Origin: Ardenticatenaceae bacterium
GTDB taxonomy: Bacteria; Chloroflexota; Anaerolineae; Promineifilales; Promineifilaceae
Length of the DNA stretch: 64,000 bases
Direction: 5' to 3'
Assembly: GCA_020634245.1 (NCBI GenBank)
Contig: JACKCC010000006.1
Span: 186,001 to 250,000, forward strand
The notes under the pieces are model-generated. The model searched no databases, had not been told where the DNA came from, and saw only the letters and a list, made by a program, of their open reading frames with translations. A program made the translations under genes and the position numbers. Below are positions 18,505 to 26,761 of this stretch, piece by piece; within the stretch, counting starts at the first letter, position 1, and each line of letters begins with the position of its first letter.

Positions 18505-19540
18505 TTCCGCCAACGGTGCGCCGCAAGCGCAACAAGTGGCTGACCGCTGGCACCTGCTGCTGAATTTGCGCCAAATGCTGGAACGTTTAATCAGTCGCTG
18601 GTATCAGCGTTTAAACCTGTTGCCGGTGATGAAAGCTATTTCTGGAGAAGAGAAGATGGTGTCAAGGCGCGACTCTTTTCGCAGAACGGAGAGCGAAAGA
18701 GCTGTGAGCCAGGCCAGTCGCGCCAAACGGCTGGCTCGCTATCAAGAAATTCAGCAGCGTAAGCGTAGTGGGCAAAACATCCGTCAAATTGCCCTGGCAA
18801 TGAAGCTTACCCGCATCACGGTCCGTCTCTACTATTACGCTGAGGAATTTCCCGAGCGTAATACCCGCCGCCCCTTACCCAGTATCCTCGACCCATATCT
18901 GCCTTATCTAGAGCGGCGTCTCCAAGAAGGCTGCGAAAATGCGTCACAATTGTGGCGGGAGATTCAGGGAAAGGGGTATCCTGGCACCAAACGCCAGGTG
19001 TTTCGCTGGGTACAAATACACCGCACAAAGCCTGCGCCTTCCTCCAGAAAAGATACGCTGCCAACGAGCTCAAGGTCGACCATCATAGAAACAGTCCCTG
19101 TTAATAGGCACACTCGTGACCCTCTACCATCCGTCAAACAGTTGGCCTGGCTGCTGGTTTTGGCCCCAGAAGCCTTGTCTGCTGAGGAAAAGGCTGTTTT
19201 ACAGCGCATTCAAAAAGATGCGAAAGTTGAAATTGTTTATCGATTGGCACAACAATTTATGAACCTGGTTCGCCAACACCAGTCCGATCAACTAGATTCG
19301 TGGTTGGAGGCGTGTGCACAAAGTGGTATTGGTAATCTTCAGACATTTGCGGAGGGGATTCGTCGCGATTACGCAGCTGTTTCTGCCTGCCTAAAAACAT
19401 CCTACAGTAACGGCCAGACAGAAGGACAGGTGAATCGGTTGAAGTGTTTGAAACGGCAGATGTATGGCCGTGCCAACCTTGATTTATTGAGGATTAGGCT
19501 GCTTTATTCACCACCATTGCACCAAAGTTGGTGAAGAACC
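18505..19540 (+). pseudogene. ISL3-family transposase remnant, 5' truncated
   Basis: The C-terminal part of an ISL3 transposase: it opens inside the catalytic domain (QQVADRWHLLLNLRQMLER) and ends with the family C-terminus (SYSNGQTEGQVNRLKCLKRQ, MYGRANLDLLRIRLL). The zinc finger, the helix-turn-helix and the first catalytic Asp are missing. The frame's apparent start (TTG 18497) lies in the IS3 right end. The intact right terminal repeat is ACCAAAGTTGGTGAAGAACC at 19521-19540. The missing 5' part is not found on the other side of the IS3 element, so the junction has also lost DNA. Confidence 0.82.
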
Positions 19541-19686
19541 AGTTTTGGGGGGTCAGTATAGTTGTCCCGACCATGGATTTTTCTGATTATCAAATTGCTG
19601 CAACCTTTTTTGCCGTATAGGTCGCAGTCTGGGTTGACACATGCTAAACTTTCCAAAGGGGGTCTGGTTGTATTTTTTTCTTTCAT
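19541..19686 (-). pseudogene. N-terminal zinc-ribbon fragment of another transposase
   Basis: On the minus strand a start at 19686 gives about 48 residues containing CVNPDCDLYGKKGCSNLI and IRKIHGRDN, which resembles the zinc-ribbon head of transposases that read as NPxCxxYG. The homology stops where the ISL3 end begins at 19540, so the ISL3 element apparently inserted here and the rest was lost. Confidence 0.5.
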
Positions 19687-19720
19687 GCGGTAATTCTACC
19701 GCTTACTCCAGACCTCCGTC

Positions 19721-20149
19721 TTATGGGTCGGTGATAATCTCACCTGACCACCACGTAAGCATCAAAACAAAAGTTGCTACGATGATTGGATCAATCCAAT
19801 ATACTCTTTCTTGAAAAAGCATTGGGGACAATATAACTGGAACAAGCAGGGATAATTGCAGCATCGTCCAACTGATAGAGGCAGGGCCATTCTTATTTGA
19901 TTGCATGATAAAGAATATTGCTAAATCAAACAATATTCCCATCACAATTCCCAGCAACCATAGCCGTGGGTTTTTCCATTCGCTTGTTTCTGAAAATGAT
20001 TTGATTATCGCAAATGCGCCGCCCCAAATTGAAAACACAACAATGAATGTTGACGTTCTACAATTCAATCTTTCTGCCATTTTGTAGCCAAGGGCAGCCA
20101 CTGCATACAATACTCCAGATAGAATGGCCATAACGAGGGGGAGTTGCAT
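19721..20149 (-). CDS. EamA/DMT-like small membrane protein
   Basis: A 142-residue protein with about five hydrophobic segments (MAILSGVLYAVAALGY, STFIVVFSIWGGAFAII, LWLLGIVMGILFDLAIFF, SISWTMLQLSLLVPVILSPM, PIIVATFVLMLTWW). The half-transporter size and the QLSLLVPVILSPMLFQERVY stretch resemble one half of drug/metabolite transporters (EamA or SMR-like). AAGGAG precedes the ATG. It is AT-rich and lies beside the transposon wreck, so it may be imported cargo. Transport substrate unknown. Confidence 0.6.
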   Translation of the reverse strand: MQLPLVMAILSGVLYAVAALGYKMAERLNCRTSTFIVVFSIWGGAFAIIKSFSETSEWKNPRLWLLGIVMGILFDLAIFFIMQSNKNGPASISWTMLQLSLLVPVILSPMLFQERVYWIDPIIVATFVLMLTWWSGEIITDP

Positions 20150-20361
20150 CGATTATTCTCCTTAGATTGTTTACCAGTCAACCGCCCAATGGTTTGCGTT
20201 ACTTGTTGGTAAACAAAACGAGATAACATTCCTTACCGTCCGTATCCCAGCTATCACTATTACAATCCCGATTAACTCCACGGCCGTTTCCCCCAGCGGC
20301 CCCAACAGCCAAGCGTAACAACATGTCACGCCTGGCATGTATTTTGTGAATGTCCAGTGGG

Positions 20362-21138
20362 CTACCGGGCCACGTTCGCCGACCGCCACCAGCGGTAATA
20401 CTTGCTGCGCAGTTCATCCCGCGACGGCATCGGGAAATAGACCAACCGCTTCTTGTTGCCAATGTAAATACCACTCTTAATTGTGCGATAAGGGAATTCA
20501 ACCGATTGGACGCGGTTGACCATTTTGGTGTGAATTTCCTTTTGCTGAATCTCAACCAGGCATTCCCGTAAATGATGCAAGTTGTCGTAGGGCAAATCGC
20601 CCCGCTCACCGAATTCCGGATTTTCCGCTAATTCGCCCAACTGTAATTCCACAAAACAGGCGGCCGGCAAATGAATCGGGCCATCAGGATGTTGGGTGAG
20701 AAAATCCCAGTACATCTTGGGGCCGTGCGTGCTAACCGTCAACGGATGCACCGGCGCAATTTCTTGGTACATGTGCAAAGCCCCTTCCGATTCGGGGATG
20801 GCTTCGCTCTGTTCCAATGCCAAAACTTCGCCATAAGCCGTCACCAGGTACAACTTGCGAATAGCGCTGATGGGTACGTGTTCCAAAACGCGGTAAGTGG
20901 CAATATAAACCGACCGTTTTGGCTCACCGGTTTCATGTGGCACACAGCGTTCCAGACCACTTTCAATATGGAAGAACTCGTGACGGAAATCCGGGTCCAA
21001 CTCGGCAAACATGGCTTGCCCATGCTGCTTTTTATGCGTTCCCACCGCGTAATAAGAGCCAAACTCTTCCGGCGACAGCATCGAAGCGATGAGCGCCTCC
21101 GGTATAAAAGATAAGTACAGGTGATTGGTCATTGTCAT
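20362..21138 (-). CDS. Conserved-looking hypothetical protein
   Basis: 258 residues, no family recognised. It is soluble, rich in His, Glu and aromatic residues (YLSFIPEALIASMLSPEEFG, YYAVGTHKKQHGQAMFAELD, FRHEFFHIESGLERCVPHE, HPLTVSTHGPKMYWDFLTQH), with no signal peptide, repeats or nucleotide motif. Near the C-terminus there is a basic stretch (RDELRSKYYRWWRSANVAR). A perfect Shine-Dalgarno (AAGGAGG) precedes the ATG and a TATAAT lies at 21157-21162, so it is a genuine single gene. The 212 nt downstream (20150-20361) show no gene. Confidence 0.7.
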   Translation of the reverse strand: MTMTNHLYLSFIPEALIASMLSPEEFGSYYAVGTHKKQHGQAMFAELDPDFRHEFFHIESGLERCVPHETGEPKRSVYIATYRVLEHVPISAIRKLYLVTAYGEVLALEQSEAIPESEGALHMYQEIAPVHPLTVSTHGPKMYWDFLTQHPDGPIHLPAACFVELQLGELAENPEFGERGDLPYDNLHHLRECLVEIQQKEIHTKMVNRVQSVEFPYRTIKSGIYIGNKKRLVYFPMPSRDELRSKYYRWWRSANVAR

Positions 21139-21156
21139 CCTCCTTGATTTGAGAAT

Positions 21157-21162
21157 ATTATA
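21157..21162 (-). promoter_or_regulatory. -10 box for the hypothetical gene
   Basis: TATAAT on the minus strand, 19 nt before the ATG at 21138; the -35 region is poor. AAGGAGG lies between it and the start. Confidence 0.5.
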
Positions 21163-21216
21163 GCAAGTTTATCGGTTGGTAAAAAACGGGGGTGTTCAGA
21201 AATTTTGTGACCAAAC

Positions 21217-21249
21217 AGATTACAAAAGTCTGTCAGACTTTTGTAATCT
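21217..21249. repeat. Perfect 16-bp palindromic element
   Basis: Arms 21217-21232 and 21234-21249 are perfectly inverted around one T. The AAGTCTG/CAGACTT content and layout resemble the element inside the glycosyltransferase gene at 51715-51748, though the sequence differs. Confidence 0.7.
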
Positions 21250-21297
21250 CTTGTCGGCTTCAACAAACGACGCGCACTAAAAAACGGCCGTATCCGT

Positions 21298-21326
21298 TTG
21301 ACATCACTTGTGCCATTCGTTACAAT
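21298..21326 (+). promoter_or_regulatory. Strong sigma70-like promoter of hppA (K+-type)
   Basis: TTGACA (21298-21303), 17 bp, TACAAT (21321-21326). A start near 21333 would give a 222-nt leader before hppA. Confidence 0.75.
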
Positions 21327-21332
21327 CGCCTC

Positions 21333-21554
21333 TCCACAGACAGTGAGTGGATAATTGAAAATTGTGAGCGGGCGATCCCCGCTTTTTGTTTGTTAGTTAC
21401 AGACAGTGACTTGGTGTGTTTCAAATGCTTTAACTAGAGTGCCAGGCATGGGGCGCATAGTTTAGGGCAAACCAGGGCCGTTCGCCCCATGCCCGGCACT
21501 TTAAGTAAATAAAACACACCCCAATCAATACCTGTTGGGAGGTTCCAAAAACGT
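21333..21554 (+). promoter_or_regulatory. Structured hppA leader with terminator-like hairpin
   Basis: The 5' leader contains a direct repeat ACAGACAGTGA (21336-21346 and 21399-21409) on either side of a hairpin AGCGGG/CCCGCT (21367-21372 with 21378-21383) that runs into TTTTT. A second long hairpin (21438-21455 with 21483-21500, one mismatch) follows. The layout fits transcription attenuation or a riboswitch, but I recognise no known aptamer. No convincing gene lies in the 416-nt gap upstream of hppA. Confidence 0.45.
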
Positions 21555-23852
21555 ATGGATTCAAATTTACTCGCCCAAAATGCAGCAGTCGAACGCGTTC
21601 CGCTGCCCTTAATCTGGTGGCTGGCTCCGTTGGGAGCGATATTGGCGCTGGGGTATGCCTGGTACTTCTACCGGCAGGTGATGCGCGAAAGCGAAGGGAA
21701 TGCCAGCATGATCGAAATTGCCCAGGCGGTACGCGAAGGGGCGATGGCTTATTTGCAGCGGCAGTATCGGGTTGTCGGGTTGGTGTTTGCCGCTTTGTTT
21801 GTCGTTTTTGCTGTTCTAGCCTTTTTGGGGCTGCAAAATCCTATCGTGCCGGTTGCCTTTTTGACAGGTGGTTTCTTCTCGGCGCTGTGCGGCTTTTTTG
21901 GCATGAAAACGGCTACCAACGCCTCAGCGCGGGCCGCTCAGGCGGCCAGCAAAAGCCTGGATAATGGACTGCGGGTAGCGCTGCGGGCCGGGGCGGTCAT
22001 GGGCCTGGTCGTTGTTGGTTTTGCCTTGCTGGATATTACCGTCTGGTTTTTGATTTTGTATTATGCGTTTCCGGCGGTTGCGCCCAACAACTTTATCAGC
22101 GTAGCCAATCCGCTGCCGCAAATTACGGCGACGATGCTCAGTTTTGGTATGGGCGCATCTACGCAGGCGCTGTTTGCCCGCGTGGGCGGCGGCATCTACA
22201 CCAAAGCGGCCGATGTGGGCGCTGATCTGGTGGGTAAAGTGGAAGCCGGTATCCCCGAAGATGATCCCCGCAATCCGGCGACGATTGCCGATAACGTGGG
22301 CGACAATGTGGGCGACGTGGCCGGGATGGGGGCTGACCTGTATGAATCTTATGCCGGTTCGATTTTGGCAACGGCCGCTTTAGGGGTTGCTGCTGTTGTG
22401 GTGGCCGGACCAGACTTTTTGGGCGATCTGACGCAGATGGAGATGCAGCTTCGTTACATTTCCGCGCCCTTGGTGATTGCCGCCATCGGGGTGGCGCTTT
22501 CTATTATGGGCGTCTACCTGGTTCGCACCGAAGAAGGGGCCAGTCAGGAGAAGTTGATGGCTGCATTGAGCCGGGGGCTGTACGGCAGTTCGGTCGGGAT
22601 TGCTATTTTGTCGCTGCCGGTTGTGTATATTTTGCAGCTGCCCAATGCGCTGGCCGTCTGGTTTTCCATTTTGACTGGTCTGGTTGTAGGTATTGTGGTC
22701 GGCAAGGCGACGGAGTTTTACACGTCGCACGCTTACAAACCGACGCGCGAAATTGCCAAACAGGCCCAGACCAGTTCGGCCACGTTGTTGATTGAGGGAA
22801 TGGCCGTCGGCATGGAATCGGCCGGTATTCCGGTAGTGGCGATTGTGATTGGCATTGCCATCAGTTTTTATGCGATGGGCGGTGCGAGTAATATTTCGAT
22901 GGGGCTGTACGGTGTCGGTATTGCCGCGGTCGGCATGCTTTCGACGCTGGGGTTTACACTGGCAACGGATGCGTATGGTCCTATCGCTGACAACGCGGGT
23001 GGTAATGCGGAGATGGCCGGTTTACCGCCGCAGGTACGGGAGCGCACTGATCAGTTGGATGCGGTGGGTAATACGACGGCGGCCATGGGCAAGGGGTTTG
23101 CCATCGGTTCGGCGGCGCTGACGTCGCTGGCCCTGCTGTCGGCTTATCTGGAAGAGGTGCGGCTGGCGCTAACTTTGCATGGCGGGGCGGAATTGCCGTT
23201 GGTGAACGGCCGTGCCCTGGCCCAATGGACGATGCAAGACTTCATGATTCATTACAACGTCACCATCCTTAATCCGGCCGTGTTGATTGGCGTTTTTGTC
23301 GGTGCAGCCACCGCCTTTTTCTTCTCGGCGATGACAATGCGGGCGGTAGGCCGGGCGGCGGGAGGCATGGTTGAAGAAGTGCGCCGCCAGTTCCGTGAAG
23401 ACCCGCAGATTCTCGAAGGCAAATCCAAACCGGATTATGCTCGCTGCGTGGAGATCAGTACCGCTTCGGCCCAGCGTGAAATGATTGCGCCGTCGGTGCT
23501 GGCGCTGCTGGTTCCGGTGATTGTGGGGATTGTGTTTGGGGTGGCCGGTGTCTTGGGACTGCTGGCTGGTACGCTGACAGCCGGTTTTGCCCTGGCGATT
23601 ATGATGGCTAACGCTGGCGGGGCCTGGGACAATGCCAAGAAGTATATCGAGGAAGGGCATCACGGCGGCAAAGGGTCGCAGGCGCATAAAGGTGCGGTCG
23701 TGGGTGATACGGTGGGTGATCCGTTTAAGGATACGTCTGGTCCGTCGCTCAATATTTTGATTAAGCTGATGTCGATGGCTTCGGTGGTGTTTGCCGGGCT
23801 GGTAGCCGCTTTTGGCGGCGGGCAGGGGTTGATCTCGATGCTGACGAAGTAA
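21555..23852 (+). CDS. hppA: Membrane pyrophosphatase, K+-dependent type
   Basis: An ion pump that couples PPi hydrolysis to H+ or Na+ export, 765 residues with about 16 membrane segments. Catalytic loops are complete: DVGADLVGKVEAGIPEDDPR, ADNVGDNVGDVAGMGADLYE, the AYGPIADNAGGNAEMA loop and GDTVGDPFKDTSGPSLN. The residue that sets K+ dependence is Ala: GNTTAA with Ala at about 509, the K+-dependent signature. Members of that clade pump Na+ or H+; the sequence alone does not settle which, though Glu in LYESYAGS is kept. GGGAGG lies upstream at a long spacing. It faces the second hppA tail to tail. Confidence 0.95.
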   Translation: MDSNLLAQNAAVERVPLPLIWWLAPLGAILALGYAWYFYRQVMRESEGNASMIEIAQAVREGAMAYLQRQYRVVGLVFAALFVVFAVLAFLGLQNPIVPVAFLTGGFFSALCGFFGMKTATNASARAAQAASKSLDNGLRVALRAGAVMGLVVVGFALLDITVWFLILYYAFPAVAPNNFISVANPLPQITATMLSFGMGASTQALFARVGGGIYTKAADVGADLVGKVEAGIPEDDPRNPATIADNVGDNVGDVAGMGADLYESYAGSILATAALGVAAVVVAGPDFLGDLTQMEMQLRYISAPLVIAAIGVALSIMGVYLVRTEEGASQEKLMAALSRGLYGSSVGIAILSLPVVYILQLPNALAVWFSILTGLVVGIVVGKATEFYTSHAYKPTREIAKQAQTSSATLLIEGMAVGMESAGIPVVAIVIGIAISFYAMGGASNISMGLYGVGIAAVGMLSTLGFTLATDAYGPIADNAGGNAEMAGLPPQVRERTDQLDAVGNTTAAMGKGFAIGSAALTSLALLSAYLEEVRLALTLHGGAELPLVNGRALAQWTMQDFMIHYNVTILNPAVLIGVFVGAATAFFFSAMTMRAVGRAAGGMVEEVRRQFREDPQILEGKSKPDYARCVEISTASAQREMIAPSVLALLVPVIVGIVFGVAGVLGLLAGTLTAGFALAIMMANAGGAWDNAKKYIEEGHHGGKGSQAHKGAVVGDTVGDPFKDTSGPSLNILIKLMSMASVVFAGLVAAFGGGQGLISMLTK

Positions 23853-23856
23853 TTTA

Positions 23857-23903
23857 GTCAGGCGTCATGCGTCAGGCGTGTTTGGTGACGCATGACGCCT
23901 GAC
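23857..23903. terminator. 18-bp perfect inverted repeat after hppA
   Basis: Arms 23857-23874 and 23886-23903 pair perfectly around an 11-nt loop, made of TGACGCATGAC-type words. A related hairpin lies at 53526-53565. It begins 4 nt after the hppA stop. Confidence 0.65.
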
Positions 23904-23917
23904 GTATCAGAGAAATG

Positions 23918-23957
23918 AACAGGGGACGGCCGTTACCCGTAACGGCCGTCCCCTGTT
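23918..23957. terminator. 19-bp bidirectional terminator containing two ACGGCCGT copies
   Basis: Arms 23918-23936 and 23939-23957 are perfectly inverted. Each contains ACGGCCGTTAC or its complement. It separates two convergent hppA genes and is followed by GTTTGTT on the plus strand. Confidence 0.75.
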
Positions 23958-23981
23958 TGTTATTGATTCATTACCAGCCAG

Positions 23982-26288
23982 TTAATCACCACCGGCTGGA
24001 ACCGGGGTTAACGTTTCTGCTGGTTCTTCCTTTTTAGAGCGGACAATCGCCCACCACAATACACCGAGGAGGGCCACAATGATAACGGCCGTGCCCCAAC
24101 TCATTGTCTTGTATTGCACAATAATCGGCGCAATGATCAAGCTGACCAGGTTGACCACCTTAATCATCGGGTTCAACGCCGGACCGGCCGTGTCCTTCAG
24201 TGGATCGCCGACCGTATCACCAACGACACTGGCCGTATGTCGTTCCGATCCTTTGCCTGTGTTCGCCGCCGGGTCACGCGCTTCATCTTCAATCGTCTTC
24301 TTGGCATTATCCCAGGCCCCACCGGCATTAGACATAAACACTGCCAGAAGCTGCCCGGACAAAATAATACCAGCCTGGAAACCGCCTAACGCCTCCACCT
24401 GCAGCAGCAAACCTACCACGATCGGGGTTACCACAGCAATAATGGCCAGATTGACCAGATCGCGCTGGGCCGCTACAGTAGAAATCGTAACCGCACGAGC
24501 ATAATCCGGTTTTTTGGTGCCTTCCAGAATGCCGGGAATACGAAACTGGCGGCGCACTTCCTGTACCATTTGTCCGGCCGCCCGGCTCACTGACTTGATA
24601 GCCAGCGAGGAGAACAGCCAGGGCAGCGCACCACCCAGCAGCATCCCTACAAAAACCGTCGGCTGCGATACCCTGATACCCGAAGCCAGCGCTGTAGGAT
24701 CGATCTTAGCTACATCTGTTATGTAGGAGCCAAAGAGAGAAACGGCCGCAATCACCGCCGAACCGATAGCAATACCCTTGGTAATCGCTTTGGTTGTATT
24801 GCCAACCGCATCCAAATCAGCCATGATTTGCCGGGCCTTTTCGTCCAGTCCGGCCATTTCGCCGATGCCGTTGGCGTTGTCAGCAATCGGGCCGAAGGAG
24901 TCCATGGCCACATTGTTGCCAGTTAGTGTCAACATCCCAATACCGGTCATAGCCACACCATAAAGGATGTAGGCTACCCGTTCAGCTGCCGAAGCGACAG
25001 GCATCCCGCTGTAAATGAGAATTGTTGCGCCAATAGTTAGGGCAATTACGAGCACCGACCAGACACTGGATTCATAACCAACACTCAGGCCGGACAGAAT
25101 CGTCGTTGCCGGGCCGCCTTTGGTGCTGTCCCGGATTTCCTTAATTGGCGCGCCGTGTGTTCCGGTAAAGTAATCGGTGAGGCGGTCAATTAGAATAGCC
25201 AGTATGACACCGGCCGTTACAGAAAGAAACGGCCGCCACCAACCACCAGGGACGCCCTGCATGTAGGTTACCGAAATAATCAGGAACAGCACAACCGATA
25301 TACCGGCTGAAGTCAGAAAGCCGCTGAAAATTGCTTTCATGGCGTCGCCACTTCCTTCCGACTGACCTTTGACCAGATAAGTGCCGACAATTGAAGCCAA
25401 AACACCAATACCACGAATTAATAACGGGAATAAAATCCATTCTATGTGTCCCGTGAGTGCGGTGAGTGCCAGCCCTAAAATCAGGCCCGAAACGATGGTT
25501 ACTTCATAGGATTCGAAAATGTCGGCGGCCATACCGGCACAGTCGCCGACGTTATCACCTACCAGGTCGGCGATAACAGCCGCATTACGCGGGTCGTCTT
25601 CTTCTAGTCCTTGCTCGACTTTACCAACCAGGTCGGCACCCACGTCAGCCGCTTTGGTATAAATGCCGCCGCCGACGCGCATGAACAACGCCAGCAGTGT
25701 GCCGCCGAAGCCAAAACCCAACAATGCATCAGGCGCGGCTTTGGCGAAAACCATGAAAATCACTGTACCACCGAATAAACCCAGACCATCGGTCAACATA
25801 CCGGTGATGGTTCCGGCGCGGTAGGCAATGCGCAGGGCATCGCTAAAGCTGTTTCGGGCAGCAGCGGCAACACGGACGTTGCCCTGGACGGCCATACGCA
25901 TACCGATCTGGCCAACGGTTAACGAGAAGCCGGCTCCCATTACGAAGGCGACAGCCCGACCTATGCCAACAATCAACCGGATTGCGTCTTCACTTCGTCC
26001 CTCAAATCGTTCCATAGCTTCGGCGCTGGGGGGAACGATGTAAACGCTCAGGAATAAGGCGACGGTTAGAATAGCGATGAAGGGCAAAATGGTGCGCAGC
26101 TGGCGGTTCAGGTAAGCGTCCGCACCCTGGCGGATGGCCTCCCAAACATCTTGCATTTCCTTTGTCCCTTTACTTTCGCCCATGATTTGCCGGCGTAAGA
26201 AAAGGGCATAACCAAGGCCTAGAATGGCTACCACCAGGACGGCCCAAACGGCGATGGTTTCAAAGGTTGTTAAATTCATTGTGTTCAT
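23982..26288 (-). CDS. hppA: Membrane pyrophosphatase, K+-independent H+ type
   Basis: The second PPi-driven pump, 768 residues, about 16 membrane segments. Catalytic loops are intact (DVGADLVGKVEQGLEEDDPR, ADLVGDNVGDCAGMAADIFE, GDTVGDPLKDTAGPALN). The diagnostic site reads GNTTKA with Lys at about 500, the signature of K+-independent H+-pumping enzymes, unlike the Ala of its partner. It has an extra Glu in FESYEVTI. The C-terminus carries a short charged tail (RSKKEEPAETLTPVP). AGGAGG precedes the ATG by 11 nt, long but acceptable; a second ATG lies 9 nt further in. Confidence 0.95.
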   Translation of the reverse strand: MNTMNLTTFETIAVWAVLVVAILGLGYALFLRRQIMGESKGTKEMQDVWEAIRQGADAYLNRQLRTILPFIAILTVALFLSVYIVPPSAEAMERFEGRSEDAIRLIVGIGRAVAFVMGAGFSLTVGQIGMRMAVQGNVRVAAAARNSFSDALRIAYRAGTITGMLTDGLGLFGGTVIFMVFAKAAPDALLGFGFGGTLLALFMRVGGGIYTKAADVGADLVGKVEQGLEEDDPRNAAVIADLVGDNVGDCAGMAADIFESYEVTIVSGLILGLALTALTGHIEWILFPLLIRGIGVLASIVGTYLVKGQSEGSGDAMKAIFSGFLTSAGISVVLFLIISVTYMQGVPGGWWRPFLSVTAGVILAILIDRLTDYFTGTHGAPIKEIRDSTKGGPATTILSGLSVGYESSVWSVLVIALTIGATILIYSGMPVASAAERVAYILYGVAMTGIGMLTLTGNNVAMDSFGPIADNANGIGEMAGLDEKARQIMADLDAVGNTTKAITKGIAIGSAVIAAVSLFGSYITDVAKIDPTALASGIRVSQPTVFVGMLLGGALPWLFSSLAIKSVSRAAGQMVQEVRRQFRIPGILEGTKKPDYARAVTISTVAAQRDLVNLAIIAVVTPIVVGLLLQVEALGGFQAGIILSGQLLAVFMSNAGGAWDNAKKTIEDEARDPAANTGKGSERHTASVVGDTVGDPLKDTAGPALNPMIKVVNLVSLIIAPIIVQYKTMSWGTAVIIVALLGVLWWAIVRSKKEEPAETLTPVPAGGD

Positions 26289-26761
26289 AGAAATGCTTCC
26301 TCCTTATAGTTCAATTGTGAGATGGGAATTTAAAAAGGTGGGTTTTTCAAGCGATGTAATCTGCCATAAGCCTCCTTGATTTCGTTAGATGGTTACCCTG
26401 ATGATAAGATTTCGACATATAGGTTGTCTGGCTTTTTTACCTACATTTGATGATCAATTGGTATGCAGGGCCGGGTTTATGGGTTTGGGAATTTATTAAT
26501 TTTTGTTGTGTTCGATGCATCATTGGGTAAGTCATGAGCATTCAATATACATAATATTAATGAATCATTAACTGTATTATAACGTTGTCAACGCAATTAG
26601 TGAAATTTTCCATTATTGGCTTGTCTCAGAAATTTCATGTGCTGTTATTTTGGAGGGGAATATGCCGATTACGGATGGTTGGTAGCAGGTGTGTAAATCG
26701 GGAGCTTGTTGCATTTTAGGAGTATAATTGTGGAAGGATTTTGAATTTTTTGTATGGTAAG
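26289..26761. other. AT-rich divergent promoter region between hppA and the HDAC-like gene
   Basis: 473 nt without a gene, much AT-richer than the surroundings. A TATAAT at 26723-26728 (plus) is a candidate -10 for the HDAC-like gene. On the minus strand TATAAT (26576-26581) lies far upstream of hppA. No repeat or RNA motif is recognised. Confidence 0.4.

Noticed and set aside
16866..18510. Target-site duplication of the IS3 element
   Set aside because: Flanking triplets CAT and TTC differ for the best end definition, and shifting the ends does not give a match.
21192..21437. 81-codon frame upstream of hppA
   Set aside because: Overlaps the palindrome, the promoter and the hairpin leader; no ribosome site and no protein-like composition.
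21333..21554. hppA leader tested as a fluoride or other known riboswitch
   Set aside because: The known conserved cores could not be found by eye, so it is listed only as an unnamed candidate.
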